From contig OZ017795.1 of the NCBI GenBank assembly GCA_963969395.1, positions 29,865,063 to 29,929,062 of the forward strand: DNA of 64,000 nucleotides, in the 5' to 3' direction. Of this stretch, positions 12,201-34,079 are shown one piece after another; position 1 is the first letter of the stretch; every line of letters begins with the position of its first letter. This DNA is from Pseudoscleropodium purum (taxonomy: Eukaryota; Streptophyta; Bryopsida; Hypnales; Brachytheciaceae). The translations under genes and the position numbers were made by a program. The notes under the pieces are model-generated. The model was not told the DNA's origin and did not search any database. It saw only the letters and a program-made list of their open reading frames with translations.

Positions 12201-14162
12201 AAAGGTCACTAATACTAGCTAGTACTAAATGAGTGCAACAAAAAATGAAAGGTGTTTCTTGCATTCACCCGGAAGCCCATCCTAATTGCTTCCAAATATG
12301 TAACTAATGAAATTATCTAATTTGTTGTTGGAATTGCTAAATGTTATAAACACCTTCACATGGTTATAGATATATACCTACAATTAGGTTCAATGCTTAT
12401 AGGCTCACATGTTTACGCTCAAGTGCTAGCATCGTTGCTTCTTCATACACTTAGATGTAAAAACCTTAATAATTGTAGTTTTTGTCAATGCAAAGCCTTG
12501 TCCCCTTTAGTTCAGCATCATCTTATAAGATTAGTGTACTTAATTATCACATGTTTCTAATACCCATGGGAAGATGGGTTCAATTTTATAGGTAGTATAG
12601 AAAGCAATCTTCACTAGAGTCATGAAGTATTGCTTTACATCCATAGACATGGATGAAACATGCAAGCTATAGATGATAACTCATTTATTTATGCAAATGT
12701 GCATGCATTCATCCAATATTTCATCCCAATTTCATCCTTTGCAAAATAGGATTATATTGTCATATCCTTCTTCTAAAAAATTGTATTGGTTTTGAAGAAT
12801 GAATTGATAAAAAAAACTTATTGCTTGATTACAATATGTTTGCAAAAATTTTCCATTGAGATTCTTTCCTAATAGGTATAAGCTTTAGGAAAATGTAAGC
12901 TTAAGGTATAGTTTAGATACATTGATTTTCAATATTTTGAAAACTTATAGTTTCTTTATATAGAGCCCTTAAAAATTTATAACTAATTCATATAGGATCC
13001 CCAAAATGTATACAAAGAGATTCTAAAATCTTTTTTAAATTCTTACATAGCACGATCCAACAAAAGAAAATGGACAAATTACTAATGGAAACTACACTTA
13101 AATGTTGATTTTGGACAATTTTAGATGCAATTATTTCAATAGTGAATATGAAGGGCTAGCCACTCTAGGCTCTAATAGAAATAGTCAATATTTGAATTTA
13201 TTAAAAAGAATTAGATAATTCCAAAAAAATTCTTTAAAGTAGTTTTTGATTTCTTCAATTTGAAAATTTTCCATTCTTACAAACCTTTGTTTAACATTTT
13301 GTGTTCAAATCCAAGAATCAAATTTTTATTAGGAAAGAAAAGGTGTGGAGTGAAAAGAGGAGAAAGTTGGAGCTTTTCTCTATGAAGGTGTGACTCCTCT
13401 TTTCATTGTGTGAAGAATGAGAATGGTCATGGCTTATTAATCATCTCTATGACTTCTCAATCTTCACATCTATTTCTAGGCCCATTCTTCACTTCTAAAG
13501 GGGAAGGAAAAATCTTCTCAATTTAAGATAATGGGTCCTTTACAATTCAAGGAGAGAGTGCCATGTCTTCATTTTAAAAAATTGAGAATGAAAAAAAGGT
13601 GTTACAGCTCCTATTACACAAAGACCTTGCCATTTAAGATTTATTTGAGAAGGTGAGACATATATCAAATAGGAAAATATATTGAGCTTAAAAAAAGCAA
13701 ATATATTACAAATTTTCACACTCCAACTACTCTTAAAATTACTAATCTTTTCAAAATAATCAAGGAACAAGGTTTTTTCACCACTCTTATTCATTCTACC
13801 GTAAGTAGACGGCATGATTAGTACATCCTTGTTGATTATTCAAAATTTTCTATGGAAAAAATTGGTAAATACTACAAAAAAACATTTTGTAAGATTCATA
13901 GTTTGCAAGCATATAATTTTTTTAACATATAATTTTCCAAAAAATTGGCATCTACATCTAGAACTATTCTCTACTTAAACCAACACTAAAATTTAAAAAT
14001 TACTATTACACAACAAGTCTAAAGTTCTTCTTTTCTTCCAAATATTATACTTTTCACCATCTCAAATTTCACAACATCTATTGTTGACATACTAATTGAT
14101 AAGCTAAAAAATCTAAAAATTCAAAAATAGAATTTGAGCATTGAAAGAATAATGATCATTGG
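9271..14162. other. AT-rich intergenic DNA, no gene supported
   Basis: Nearly 5 kb with many homopolymer runs. The open frames at 9926, 12360 and 13540 are short and of non-coding composition. Short direct repeats around AGACATTTT lie at 9640-9740. No transposon ends were recognised. Confidence 0.5.
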
Positions 14163-14849
14163 TCATTCATAAATGGCATCAACAAGCCTCTTTGCATCCC
14201 TATATAGTTGGTTTGCTTCATCCAAAACTTCTACTATGGCAAGCTCAGTAAAAAGCTCTACATCCATTGCTCGAACTTCACAGAGCATGTTTTCAATGGC
14301 TTCATATGCGTCACACATTGAAGGGTCTTGTGCCATAGCCTTTGCATATATGGAATCACTCATCAAATGAACTCCATACTCCTTTGTAACATTTATAACT
14401 TCTTGGGAGAATTTCTCTATACAATTTTTCTTTTCGGGGGGTTGACTTAGTTGAAAGCGCTTGGCAGTTGTTTCTACATCCATATTTAAAATCATGACAC
14501 GTGCTTCAAGCAAGGTGGTTATAGTTTGTGTTATGTATAGTTCTCTCTTGGCTTGACAAATGTTTATAGACAAAATCTCCAACTTTGGAGGGTTAGAATG
14601 TGCATCTATTAGCATTGAACCACTCTCAATTACTAAATTAGTGTTAGAGGATGCTACATCTACTTTTTGTTTCTCATCCTTTAATTTAGACCGCATCATC
14701 AATTCTCTATTATTTTCCTCTACCTTAATGACTTGATTTGCTAGGAGATTTGTTTGTTGATCAAAAGTTGCTACTTTTTTAGGAATTTTAGTTTTGGTAG
14801 ACATTTTTGTTGCAATTTTGGTTTTGGTCTTCTTCACTAAAGGTGACAT
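14163..14849 (-). CDS. Orphan 228-residue protein, unknown function
   Basis: This is the longest open frame in the 8.7-16.6 kb AT-rich stretch. The start ATG is at 14849 and the stop at 14163-14165. The N-terminus is Lys/Thr-rich (VKKTKTKIATKMSTKTKIPKK), then come a likely short coiled region (NQVIKVEENNRELMMRSKLK) and an acidic, helical-looking C-terminal half (about 115-228). There is no signal peptide, membrane segment or known motif. Base composition matches the AT-rich surroundings rather than the other genes here, suggesting a young lineage-specific gene or a remnant of a mobile element. Length well above chance in such AT-rich DNA is the main support. I do not recognise it. Confidence 0.45.
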   Translation of the reverse strand: MSPLVKKTKTKIATKMSTKTKIPKKVATFDQQTNLLANQVIKVEENNRELMMRSKLKDEKQKVDVASSNTNLVIESGSMLIDAHSNPPKLEILSINICQAKRELYITQTITTLLEARVMILNMDVETTAKRFQLSQPPEKKNCIEKFSQEVINVTKEYGVHLMSDSIYAKAMAQDPSMCDAYEAIENMLCEVRAMDVELFTELAIVEVLDEANQLYRDAKRLVDAIYE

Positions 14850-16657
14850 TCTTAATGTTTCACAAAAAGTAAAGTCTTGCTTGCAAAAATGAATTTACGT
14901 TCAAGAAATTCATTAATTAGTTCAAAGTTTATATTGTTTTCTATAAGAACTAATAAATGATGCAATCTCTACAATTACTAATGAATATTGTAATATCAAT
15001 CATAAATCACACTATATATAGTGTATCAATAATGCTAAAGTAAAATAAAAGTAAAATAAAAGTAGCAAGTTGATAAAATTTAGTATAATATTCTTAAAAT
15101 AAAAGTTAAGTAAAATAAATAAATGAAATGTTTCTAAATGGATATGGAAAGTAAATAAAAATCTAAATGCATACAATTCCTATAATGATTAAATTGACTT
15201 TATACTAAATCTCTTTCAAAAACTTGATTAATTGTGCCTATTATAATAATAAAGAATATACACAACAATGACAATTGTACACAAAAAGGACATTTTCATC
15301 TTGTTTTTATTAACTCAAATTTCACAAATAATTTACTACATTGTAATGAAATTTAATTTGAAAAAATCCTATATAATCCTAGTTTTTTATAATTTGATTT
15401 TGAGCATGCATGGTCTGATCCAACAATTCCAACAACTTCCAAAGTTCCTCAAATCTGGATGAACTATTTACTGTGACAGTCTGTAATTACAAGAAAAAGA
15501 TGTAAGGTAGGAGGTACACTTATTTAAATGTACACTGCATATACATTTTGCATTCCTATGCCACTTCAACTTCAAAATTTCATAACTAATTGTACAAAGC
15601 TCCAAAAAATATGAAACGACTTGGGTTAGATGCCGATTCAACTTGTCTTTCAACTTTCAAGGAAAATTTACTGAAAAATATTTGAAAATGTTTCACCTTC
15701 CCAAAAATCAGTTTCACCTCTTAAATGGTCAGTTTATGGACCTCGTACCTTAACATGACAACTGAGGACAGACGTGAGTTCTCCAAACAGGCAAACTGCT
15801 AGAATCTGCAGGCAGATGAGGATTTGACAGTTGGTAATAACATACTGTACCTTGAGGTGACATAGTCTTTACTGACATGTGGAGGAATCCAAGTAGCAAA
15901 CCGTCAATTTCCACTGACAGTATCTTAAAACAGCGCACCTGTGCGACTAAAATATTCCAGGAAGCATTCAAATTCACATTCTAAACAGCAGGAGAACAGT
16001 AGGGTACACAGTACCCTTGCACGAGCAAAACCCATAAGGAGTCAGGAAACCAAGTCAGGAAACCTGTCAATGAATTCTTATGCACAGTCTGACTGAAGCA
16101 GTGAATAATTTTCATCAAAATCATTGCTCACAAATGCTCCATTGTGCAACACAGGTTCAAACAGCAACTGAAGCTTAGCGCTTCCTACCAATACGTAGCC
16201 TGCCAGAATCAAGAATTTCTACTGAATGAAAAAACTCTTGGATTTTCGTCATCTGTCCAATCCTGAGTCTCCAATGGGAGAAAATCAAAAAGTACGACGC
16301 GAGAAGAACCAGAAAACGAGTGGAGGGAAAAAAAATGACCTTTGCATTTACATCTGTTCTCAGAAAAATGAAAACAATAAGGAGATTTACAGAACAATCT
16401 GATGAAAGTGACCAAAAATCCATGCTGTGGGGACCCAACGAATGCCAAGGGTTCTTGTTTTGTCTTCCAAGTGAATGGGCCGTGGCGCATCACTTTCAAT
16501 AATCAAAATAGACAAGATAATCCTCCCCCAAATATAAAGAAAAACCTCCCTCCACGAACCCCAACAATGCAAAACCATGCTTCCAAGAATAACCTACGAA
16601 CCAAATTGACGAATGCTAACTTACTGAATGTGTTCTTCATGAAAGCTTTGAATTCCA
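14850..16657. other. Intergenic DNA and probable 3' UTR of the demethylase
   Basis: AT-rich to about 15700, then more balanced in composition up to 16657. The balanced part lies just downstream of the demethylase stop codon on the minus strand and probably holds its 3' UTR. The several 60-98-residue frames at 15750-16700 overlap on both strands and look like chance frames. Confidence 0.45.
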
Positions 16658-25700
<9,043 letters not shown>

Positions 25701-27150
25701 GCTTGTGGAAACCCCGCCCGGACCCCTATTGCTGCTGCTTACTTACTTGTTTGATTGAATATTATGATGAACGGTTCCTTCGCACTCTCCCCTCCATCCT
25801 CGCGTTCTAAACTATACTCTCACAGACCGCGAGAGGCTCACCTAGTCCCGGTCCCCAACCGAGACAACGAAGCGCATTGAGGAATAATCTCGGGCGCTCC
25901 ATCCTGAGGACCCAAAAAATCCGTTGCAAACACACAAAAAAAATCCCCTCAAAACAGAAGAATGCGTAAAAACAGAATGCAGAAACCAACACGAAACGTC
26001 CGCTCGTGAATTTGCTTACCCTAAAAGAACGAACGCAACCAATTGAAACTCTCCCCAACCCGCAACTAACTTAATCTAACTTAATCCTTCCTTCTCCTTC
26101 CTCACCTTCCTCACCGTCCCACCCTCCTCTCCCGCTCTCAAAAATACAAATCCAAAACGCAATAAAATAATCCAAAAATCAAGTCAAATAGCAATTTTAT
26201 TGAAAATAAAAACGCTCTCAAAAATCACCCGAACAGGAAACACCCAACCCACCCAAAAAAAACGCAACAAAGCACACAAGTTAGGGTTATCCACCCAAAC
26301 GACGTCCTCCTCTCAACTAAAACTCAATCCCCCACCCCCACCCCAACCCCGGTACAACAAAAAACGCACGCACCTGGCAAACCCAACCAACCCAACCACG
26401 AACGCCGTCCTCCTCCGTCCACCACTATCCCCTCCAAACCTTTCAAAACAGGAAAAAAAAAACCGAAAACCAATATGATCTAAACAACAATTGGGACTAC
26501 CCAAACATTGCCCACATTCCTTCTTCTTCGGTCCCACATTCCTTCCTTCTTCCGGCACCGACGACTGATATAAGAACTGCGACGAAGGAAGGAACGACGG
26601 AAGGAAGGAAGGAAGGACGGCGGGAGCCCTGGATTCCGGGGAGAGAGAGAATAGGAAAATGATTGACTGAGAGGGGAGGAAGGCACAGGCAAGGGCGAGG
26701 AAATTGGGAAAATTATTGAGGTGCATGAAGTGGCTGGGTGGGGAAGGGAAGGGAAGGGAAGGGACGGGGAGGGGACTGGGAGAAAGGGGAGGACGGGAAG
26801 AATAGTATAACGTAGCAGTGTTTTCTAGTGTTGCTTATGTTTGTTTGCTTGCTGTTGTTGTTGATCCTTCGGTAGCGTTGGCGATGGCGCAGCTGGGGCC
26901 TTGGGAGAGGGGGAAGGGGACTGCAACTACGAAAGGGGAAGTGAGAGAGGCTACCATAAAAGCCAGAGCTCTCTCTCTCTCTTCCTTCCTTCTCCCCTGC
27001 TGACGATGTCCGCGAGAACGGCAACGACGCAGAAGTTGCAGGGTTAAGGGGGAGGAGGCGCTCTGTCTCCCTAATACGAAGCGGATTTTGAAGCTTATTT
27101 CCTTACTGGGCTGCGCCTTGGGTGGGACGCCCCTAATAAGGTAAGTTTTG
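25701..27150 (-). promoter_or_regulatory. Leader and promoter region of the demethylase gene
   Basis: This 1.45-kb block is GC-richer than the AT-rich DNA beyond it and strongly strand-biased. On the minus strand it is pyrimidine-rich, with CCTTCC runs at 26590-26625, CCCTT repeats at 26740-26765, and an AG/CT run at 26969-26985. Such TC-rich tracts are typical of plant core promoters and 5' leaders. Several overlapping open frames exist on both strands but are products of the low-complexity sequence. A leader intron is possible; I could not fix a transcription start. Confidence 0.5.
26731..26776 (+). repeat. (GGGAA)n tract
   Basis: About six GGGAA/GGGAC units in tandem, within the purine-rich promoter strand of the demethylase gene. 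Confidence 0.7.
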
Positions 27151-28039
27151 AGTGACACTGCCCCTTTATATATGTGTGTGTGTGTGAGAAATTTACCCTG
27201 TACAGAAGGACAGGCTCTTCTTTGAAGAAATTATCATTTTCCATTACTATGGGAATCAATCACTTGAAAAAAATGGAAAAGTATTCCTTGAAAGTCAAAC
27301 TATTGTAGAAGATGTTTCCTTTTCACAACAAAATTTTGAAGATGAATAGTTGCACTTCTCTCCTTTACAAGGAGAATTCTCCATCATCCATCAAACACTT
27401 AGTGTTTGTGGTAGTGTTACAGGGTCAAATTGGGAGAATACGGTAGTATATCCATTCCCCTTATCTATTTTACAAGGATTCCTCCCCCATGTCATGTACC
27501 AATGGTGCACATTTGCTTTCTAGAATGTACTTCGTGGGGACATGAGGATGGATTTCGGTGCAAGGATGAGAATGGATATGTCTACCATAAGTGTTTCGGT
27601 GATTCTTTCTCTCTCTTTGGTGGTGGTAGCAACTCTGAAATTATGCTTAGCTAAGTTAAGTTCATAAATTGAAGTGAAAGGTGTTGCAAGTAGAGGACCC
27701 CAAGTGAAGGTTAGATCAATTCAACAGAAATTTAAGTCATTTTTTTCTTTTGAAGATTATATGTCATCTTGAAATTGATGTGAGGTGATGTAGACCCTAG
27801 AGAATGTTACATGGACCTAGGAGAATGTGATCAGGACCCTTTAAGAATGTGACACAGACTCTTGAGAATATGATTGGGGATTGGATTCAATTTTGACATG
27901 TTTTTACTCGTATCAAACCTTCATGTATGGTAGAAGAATTTCATGTTGCCTATAAAATATAGTAGAAAGTTTTGAAGTTTTTTGTTGTAGACCTTTATAG
28001 ACTGAATTAGAACAAAAAAACCGTTGGAGCTTCATAGAG

Positions 28040-28530
28040 AAAAATGCCTCAATAGTCCAAGAGTCAAACCTAAAACAAGCACCCATAAATAGGTATATTG
28101 ATTACTTTGTCAAGCACCTAGGTTGGCCCTTGATTTAATAGAAAGAGATGTCTCCATAGTCAAGGAATTGATATTAAAGCTAGTTCCCATGAATAGCCTT
28201 ATAAATTTTGCAATATCTATAAATAGCTATATGGATTATCTGATATCCAAAAATAGCTCTTTGCAATGCATAATGAGTTCCTAACTTTGGACATTGTATC
28301 AATTGAGAAAGTTGCATCAATAGTCAAAAGATCAATTCTATGTATTACTTAGTACTTGGCTTGAATAGCCTTGTAAATTACCTAGTTACACTCCCAATTT
28401 GTCCACTCCCTAAATCAACACAAACATATGTCTTTATAATCAACTAATAAATACTAAAGCTAGCATTCATAAATAATCATATGGATTACTTAGCCAAGTT
28501 CTCAATACAAGATTAGATCTTTCAAGTGAA
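28040..28530 (+). repeat. Degenerate tandem repeat, about four units of ~120 bp
   Basis: Recurring pieces are AATAGTCAA, TTGATA(C)TAAAGCTAG, CCCATAAATAG and TATGGATTACTTAG, in the same order. Units are strongly diverged. Confidence 0.45.
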
Positions 28531-31500
28531 GTTTGGATTTGTTTTGAGGCAAAAAAATATTACACATTTGTTGATTTAAAGTGCCACTACTAAAGTCAAT
28601 GAAGGAAAGGACTACTTGAGTTTTTTTAAGTGTTTAAGTGTTCAAATTTTTCAAATTTTAAGTATTTTTTCTTCTAAATTTATGCAATAGTATGTAATGA
28701 GAACCTTTTTTAAACAATAGATCTTGCCTAAAATGATAGCCTTTATTTCAAAAGAAATTCTTGCCTAAAATAAATAGCCACTACTCATAGGAGTCATATT
28801 GGTTTGATTCATTTTTTTTTACATTTTAAAATTTGTATAGTATATGCATGTGGTGTCCATCAAATGCATTTTTAGAAGATACACAATTTTCTTTCTACAC
28901 ACCCACTATTTTTCAATAGCCAATAGAAAATTTGAAATATGTAGAATCTCACAACCCGCAAAAAATCAATACTAAAACCTTGGGGCAACAAACTAAACAA
29001 ATTGTCATAATATTTTCAATCTTTCTATATCCATGAAATATTTTTTATGATTTTAGATTATGTTCAACTTTAATTAGTCTTTTTACTTTCAACAAGGGCA
29101 AGTTAGGCTACAAGATAACCTTTTGCATTTGAGTATTTTATCTTTAATTTTTTTTAGAGATTTTCAACTAAATTTTAAATCAACTCATCAATGTCAACAA
29201 GTTGTAAGATACATCAATTTTGCTAGAAATAATTGAAAGATGAACTATGTAAGGACAAGGTGTGTGAAAAAAAATTTTCAAAGTTTCAAGGTGACTGATA
29301 TCTTATGATCAATGAGTTTTTCCATTTTAATATTTATTGCAATTAGTAGTACAACTTTCTTGCCTTATGATAACTCACTAGCAACACCAAGCTATGTATA
29401 TCACGCCATTGCTCAAACAAGCCCGACAGGAATCAAACTTAAACCACATTTACATGATATTTAGTTTGTCTCCAACCAACCCTTGAACTCATGACTTAGT
29501 AACCAGGGCTTTTTTTTGGCGAAATTTCACCAAACAGTCAAAAATTTGACCTCTATGGCTTCATCCCTCCAAAAACTAGCCTCTTGAGTGAAGCCAAGAA
29601 GATGACACTGGTCCAGAAAAAAGCCCTATTACACATTACATTTATAACTCACTCTTATCCAACCACTTCAACCCTAGTTATTTTAAATTTTGGTTACTGA
29701 TAACTAAAGTGTCTATTCTCAAAAGGGGAGAGTAGTTTTGTTTCAATGGCCCTTGATCCATTGGACATTGGCTCATTGTCATTATGAACAAACACTTTAT
29801 TCATGCTAGCTTCCTTCAGAGGCTAGAGTTCCTTATATATATTGCAATTAGTATATTTCAATGAATTAGTTATATGATTATACATGGTGTTTTGTGGTAA
29901 ATCTTAATAAATTATTTTTTCAATTGACCGATTTGAAATTGAAAACACATTTCAAATCATAATTCTACATCTAATTATCCAAATTGAACACAAATTAGTG
30001 TACCATAAAGCGAACATAATAACAAACTCTTCCCCACAAATAATTTATAATAATACATTATTTTAGTTGTACCATGGCTAGGCCCAAAAACAAAGAAATT
30101 CTATATAAACTTCTCATTTTTTTAGAGATTAAGGAACCAATATAAGGTAATAACATCTAAAATTATCCAAATAAACTTTCAGTTTGACTATGGTTCCTTT
30201 TATAATTCCTAAAAACTTAAATTAAAAATAGTAAGATAATTTAAAATATAAATGATTAATATGGATAGCTCCTCTAAAGTATCTTTGTATTTGATTCATG
30301 AAGAATATTTTTTAATCTTTTAAATGATAAATTAAATGATTTCAATAATTATTTGAGGAATAACAATTTAAATTGCCAAAATAAGAGTTTCATTGCCTCT
30401 TTGATAGCTAATGTTGTAAAATGTTGTTCAACTAGATAAGTAAATAAAAATAAAAAAATTTGTATTACAAAGGAAATATGTTATAAATCTCCAAAGTTAC
30501 TTGTTACAAATAAAATATACTAATGGAATACAAGTTCAATCACTAAAGTATAAAATAAATAATTCAAAACTATTCAAGCCAAAATGAAACCTATAATACA
30601 ATTATATGATAATAAAGGATATAAAATTGACCTCAATGACCATTTGCATTGACAAACTATTTGGTGAGAGTTTTGGTCCTTCACTTGGTGTATAAATGAT
30701 ATAAATTTAGGGCATAGAAAAAGTTGAAGTGTTGTGACAAGTGAAATTCAATTACAATATTGGATCATTGGATAATGAACCAAAGTCAATTATATTAATA
30801 TGTCTCAATATATTACAATGAAGATAAAGGCATACCCAAGCTATTAAATAGTTAAGGTCTCTTAATTCCATTAAATGATTTAATACATTTGCAATGAGAT
30901 TATAGCCAAATAGAGTCCTAGTGTTGAGCATGGCATCCCACATGAGAAGTTTACAAAGTAGGCTACTCTCAAATGTAATGGCTAATTCCAAGTCTTTGTT
31001 TTTATGTTTTGTCATCAGATGTAATTTTGATCCCTTTGACTTAAATCTAAAGTGTAATACTTTAATTGGTATAGAGGTTGGTACTCGAAGATAGGAATAT
31101 GAATTTGAGTTAATACTTTTGAATCTTTTAAGGTTTATTTATCCTATTGAAATACAATTCCCCTTGCAAGTGACCAAATTAGAAGAAGAAAAGGGGAGGT
31201 GATTCTTTTATTTGTATTTGATGTCCATCCTTCACACTTATATACAAGTGGTTTTGTTGGATTGGAGACTATTGCCAAAATATCTATTTTAATGAATTAA
31301 AAAGTAAAAATTGAATTCTCATATGTGTGAAAAAAATCAAAATAAAGACTTCTTATTGGAATCATATAAGGTAGTTGCAAAAAACAAAGTTTTATCTTAA
31401 AATAATGGTAATTATAAAATTTTGATGTATAAATATTTATTTGTGTACAATTGTTCCATCTTTGTTAAAATGCATAAAGGTCCATTTTTTCCTCTTTTTT

Positions 31501-32196
31501 GTTTTATGAGAGGATAATCCATATGTACAACTACTTTATAGTGCACATTTTTTTTCTATAAGGTATTCATGTTTGAGGGTGGGGTTGGTTTTATTTTTGT
31601 AATGAAATGGAGTATATGTATCTATTCTTGATATTTATCTTTTGAATAATAATAAAATAAATATTTCAACTTTATTTGCAAGAGTTTTTGCAAAAAACTT
31701 CTTATTCAAATTTAAATATACATAGCAATAACATTAAAAAAAAGTAATTAAAAGTCTGTAGCTGATTGTCTTTGTCTATTTTGATCATTTGTCTCTTTTA
31801 GAGGTCAAGGTCATAGTAGCAAAAGCTTTTGAGTATTACAAGCCAATGATTGTATAAAAATGATATAAATATTTTTATAATGGTTGATGAACTTATTTGA
31901 AATTATTTATATTGGTTAGTATACAAAGATTTGTGAATTGGAATGAAAATTGAACACAATATGTCTCAAATTTTGTACAAGTTTTTTTCAATATATAATG
32001 CATTTTTTGAAGATGTCAATGTAAATTTTTTTTTCAAATTGTGACTCTTAAAGCAACTCCAATATTATCCATAAACCCAACAAAGACCTAGCATAGTTAT
32101 GATTGGAATCTAGAGTCAAACCACTTTGAAAACCTTTCATCTTTGTTCAAGTCATTTTCTTGAAACTCAAATTTTTTTTGTGAATTAATTGACTTC

Positions 32197-32519
32197 AAAT
32201 TCTAAAAATCATTGAGTACATAATTGTGGTCTTGAAGAGGAGGATGTAATGTGCCACATTTCATAGACAAAACATTGAAGTGTAATAGATTCATTGGAAT
32301 CCAACTAAATCTAATCAAAGGAATGGAGGAGTGCTCTTTTGAAACTACTTACACGTGTGTTCTAAAAATCATTGAGCAATTTAGGTCTTGAAGAGGGGAT
32401 GTAACGTGCTACATTCAATAGACAAAAGATTGATAAAATAGATCCCTTGGTACCCAACTAAATCTAATCTTAGGGATGGAGGATAGCTCTATTGGAATTG
32501 CTTACACGTGTGCTTTTGC
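32197..32519 (+). repeat. Direct duplication of ~155 bp
   Basis: Two consecutive copies share GGTCTTGAAGAGG, GATGTAA(T/C)GTGC, CCAACTAAATCTAATC and TTACACGTGTG in the same order. Both are non-coding. Confidence 0.65.
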
Positions 32520-33518
32520 AATCTAGATCTACCTTTGCTTTGTAAGTACTAATATTTATACAAAAGAAATTATGATTTTTTTAGGCTATAATAAAACTTA
32601 TAAGACACATACAACTCCATTTAAATTCATATAGGTGTCAAATTGACTTCAAATCTTAAATTTTTTGTCTTCAAACATGCCAATTAATTTTCCAACAATG
32701 CATTAGATGAAATTTGAGGGCATGGGAGGGCTTGTTCACCAAGCTGTAAACCAACGCATTGTTGGTCAGAATATTAAATAATTAAAAAATCTTTAAAATC
32801 TTTAAAATTTTAAAAAACTAAAATAATAATTAAAAACAATTCAATTGAGGATTAAATAATATTATTTGACATGGCAGTCTCTTATTATGTATTAACTAAG
32901 TCAAATTTATGATGAGGAAAAATTTCCAATCCATTGTAAACATAGGTTTTATTTTTCCATTTTGAAAAAATTAAATTATTTTTTTATGTCATTACACCAT
33001 TCTATGCAATTTAGGTCTTGCAATTCACTGATTTTTTTTCTTTTGGGTTTTTTTTCTTTTTTTGGCTTCTGTTTCCTACTATCGAGACCTTGCAGCCTTG
33101 TTTAAGAATTCAATATCATTTGTGTACAAACTTTATTTAGTATTTTATTTTGATAAATTTGAATTTTTATTATGTATGAAAATCATTAAATGTTTATCAA
33201 AGCTCAAGATATAAACTATAAATTTGACATTTTTATCATTCATTATCTACAATTCATTTTCATTAATTGTTTTTCAAAATATAATTTTATATTTTATTAT
33301 AATTAATCTAACCATCTTTAGTTGAAGCACTAACTAAGGAATTAAAAAGTTTGAGTAGTTATCAACTAAAACGTTTGTTTGTTGCTATTATTTTATTTTA
33401 AATTAGAGGTAAAAATAAAATATTTTTGTAAATTAATGCTATAAATATATTAAAGGATTACTAACGTTTTTATTACAAGTGACCAAAATTGACTCAACAT
33501 CTTTCATTTGGGCACATA

Positions 33519-34079
33519 AATTGCATTAAGGTAGGAACATCCCAAAGCATCATGAGTCAAAAAGTATCACTTCATCATGTGACATTTACAACCTTCATTG
33601 CATTAAAGTGGAGACATCCCAAAGCATCACATGTCAAAAAGTGTCACTAATAGTGTCAAAATAGTCACGTGAATTCATAATTTCCATTGCATTACTTAGG
33701 TAAGGGCATCCAAGAGCATCACGGATCAAAAAGTGTCACTACATCATGTGACAATTTATAATCTTCATTGCATTATAGGGTAGGGACATCTAAAATCATC
33801 ATGGGTCAAAAAGTATTACTAACTTCATCACATGACAATTTATACCCTTCATTGTTTTAAGATAGGAACACCCCAAAGTATCACTTCATCACGTGACAAT
33901 TCATAACCTTCACTGCATTACTTAGGTAAGAAGATCCCAAAGCATCTTGGATCAAAAAGTGTCATTTTGTGATATGATGGATTCATAACCTTCATTGAAT
34001 TAAGGTAGGGACATCTAAGAGTGTTACAAGCCAAAAAATGTGACTTCATCAAGTGATGGAACCTTCAGTGCATTAACCC
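33519..34079 (+). repeat. Minisatellite, about seven ~80-bp units
   Basis: Each unit reads approximately GGTAGGGACATCCCAAAGCA, then TCAAAAAGTGTCACTTCATC, then a stretch with CATAACCTTCATTGCATTA. Units differ by substitutions and small indels. A detached, similar unit lies at 34717-34840. No coding function is apparent. Confidence 0.75.

Larger units (their letters stand above)
27160..33518. other. AT-rich intergenic desert with degenerate repeats
   Basis: Over 6 kb with no supported gene. A short TG repeat lies at 27172-27186. The frames at 27430 (plus) and 30752 (minus) are under 90 residues, with no motif. Tandem duplications within it are listed separately. No tRNA-like or rRNA-like block was recognised. 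Confidence 0.5.

Noticed and set aside
26200..27158. Several frames up to 137 residues in the demethylase leader
   Set aside because: Low-complexity Ser/Pro/Arg-rich translation of purine/pyrimidine tracts; no domain and competing frames on both strands.
29400..29500. tRNA-like tail sequence
   Set aside because: A few words resemble the T-arm, but no acceptor stem, D-arm or anticodon arm can be formed.
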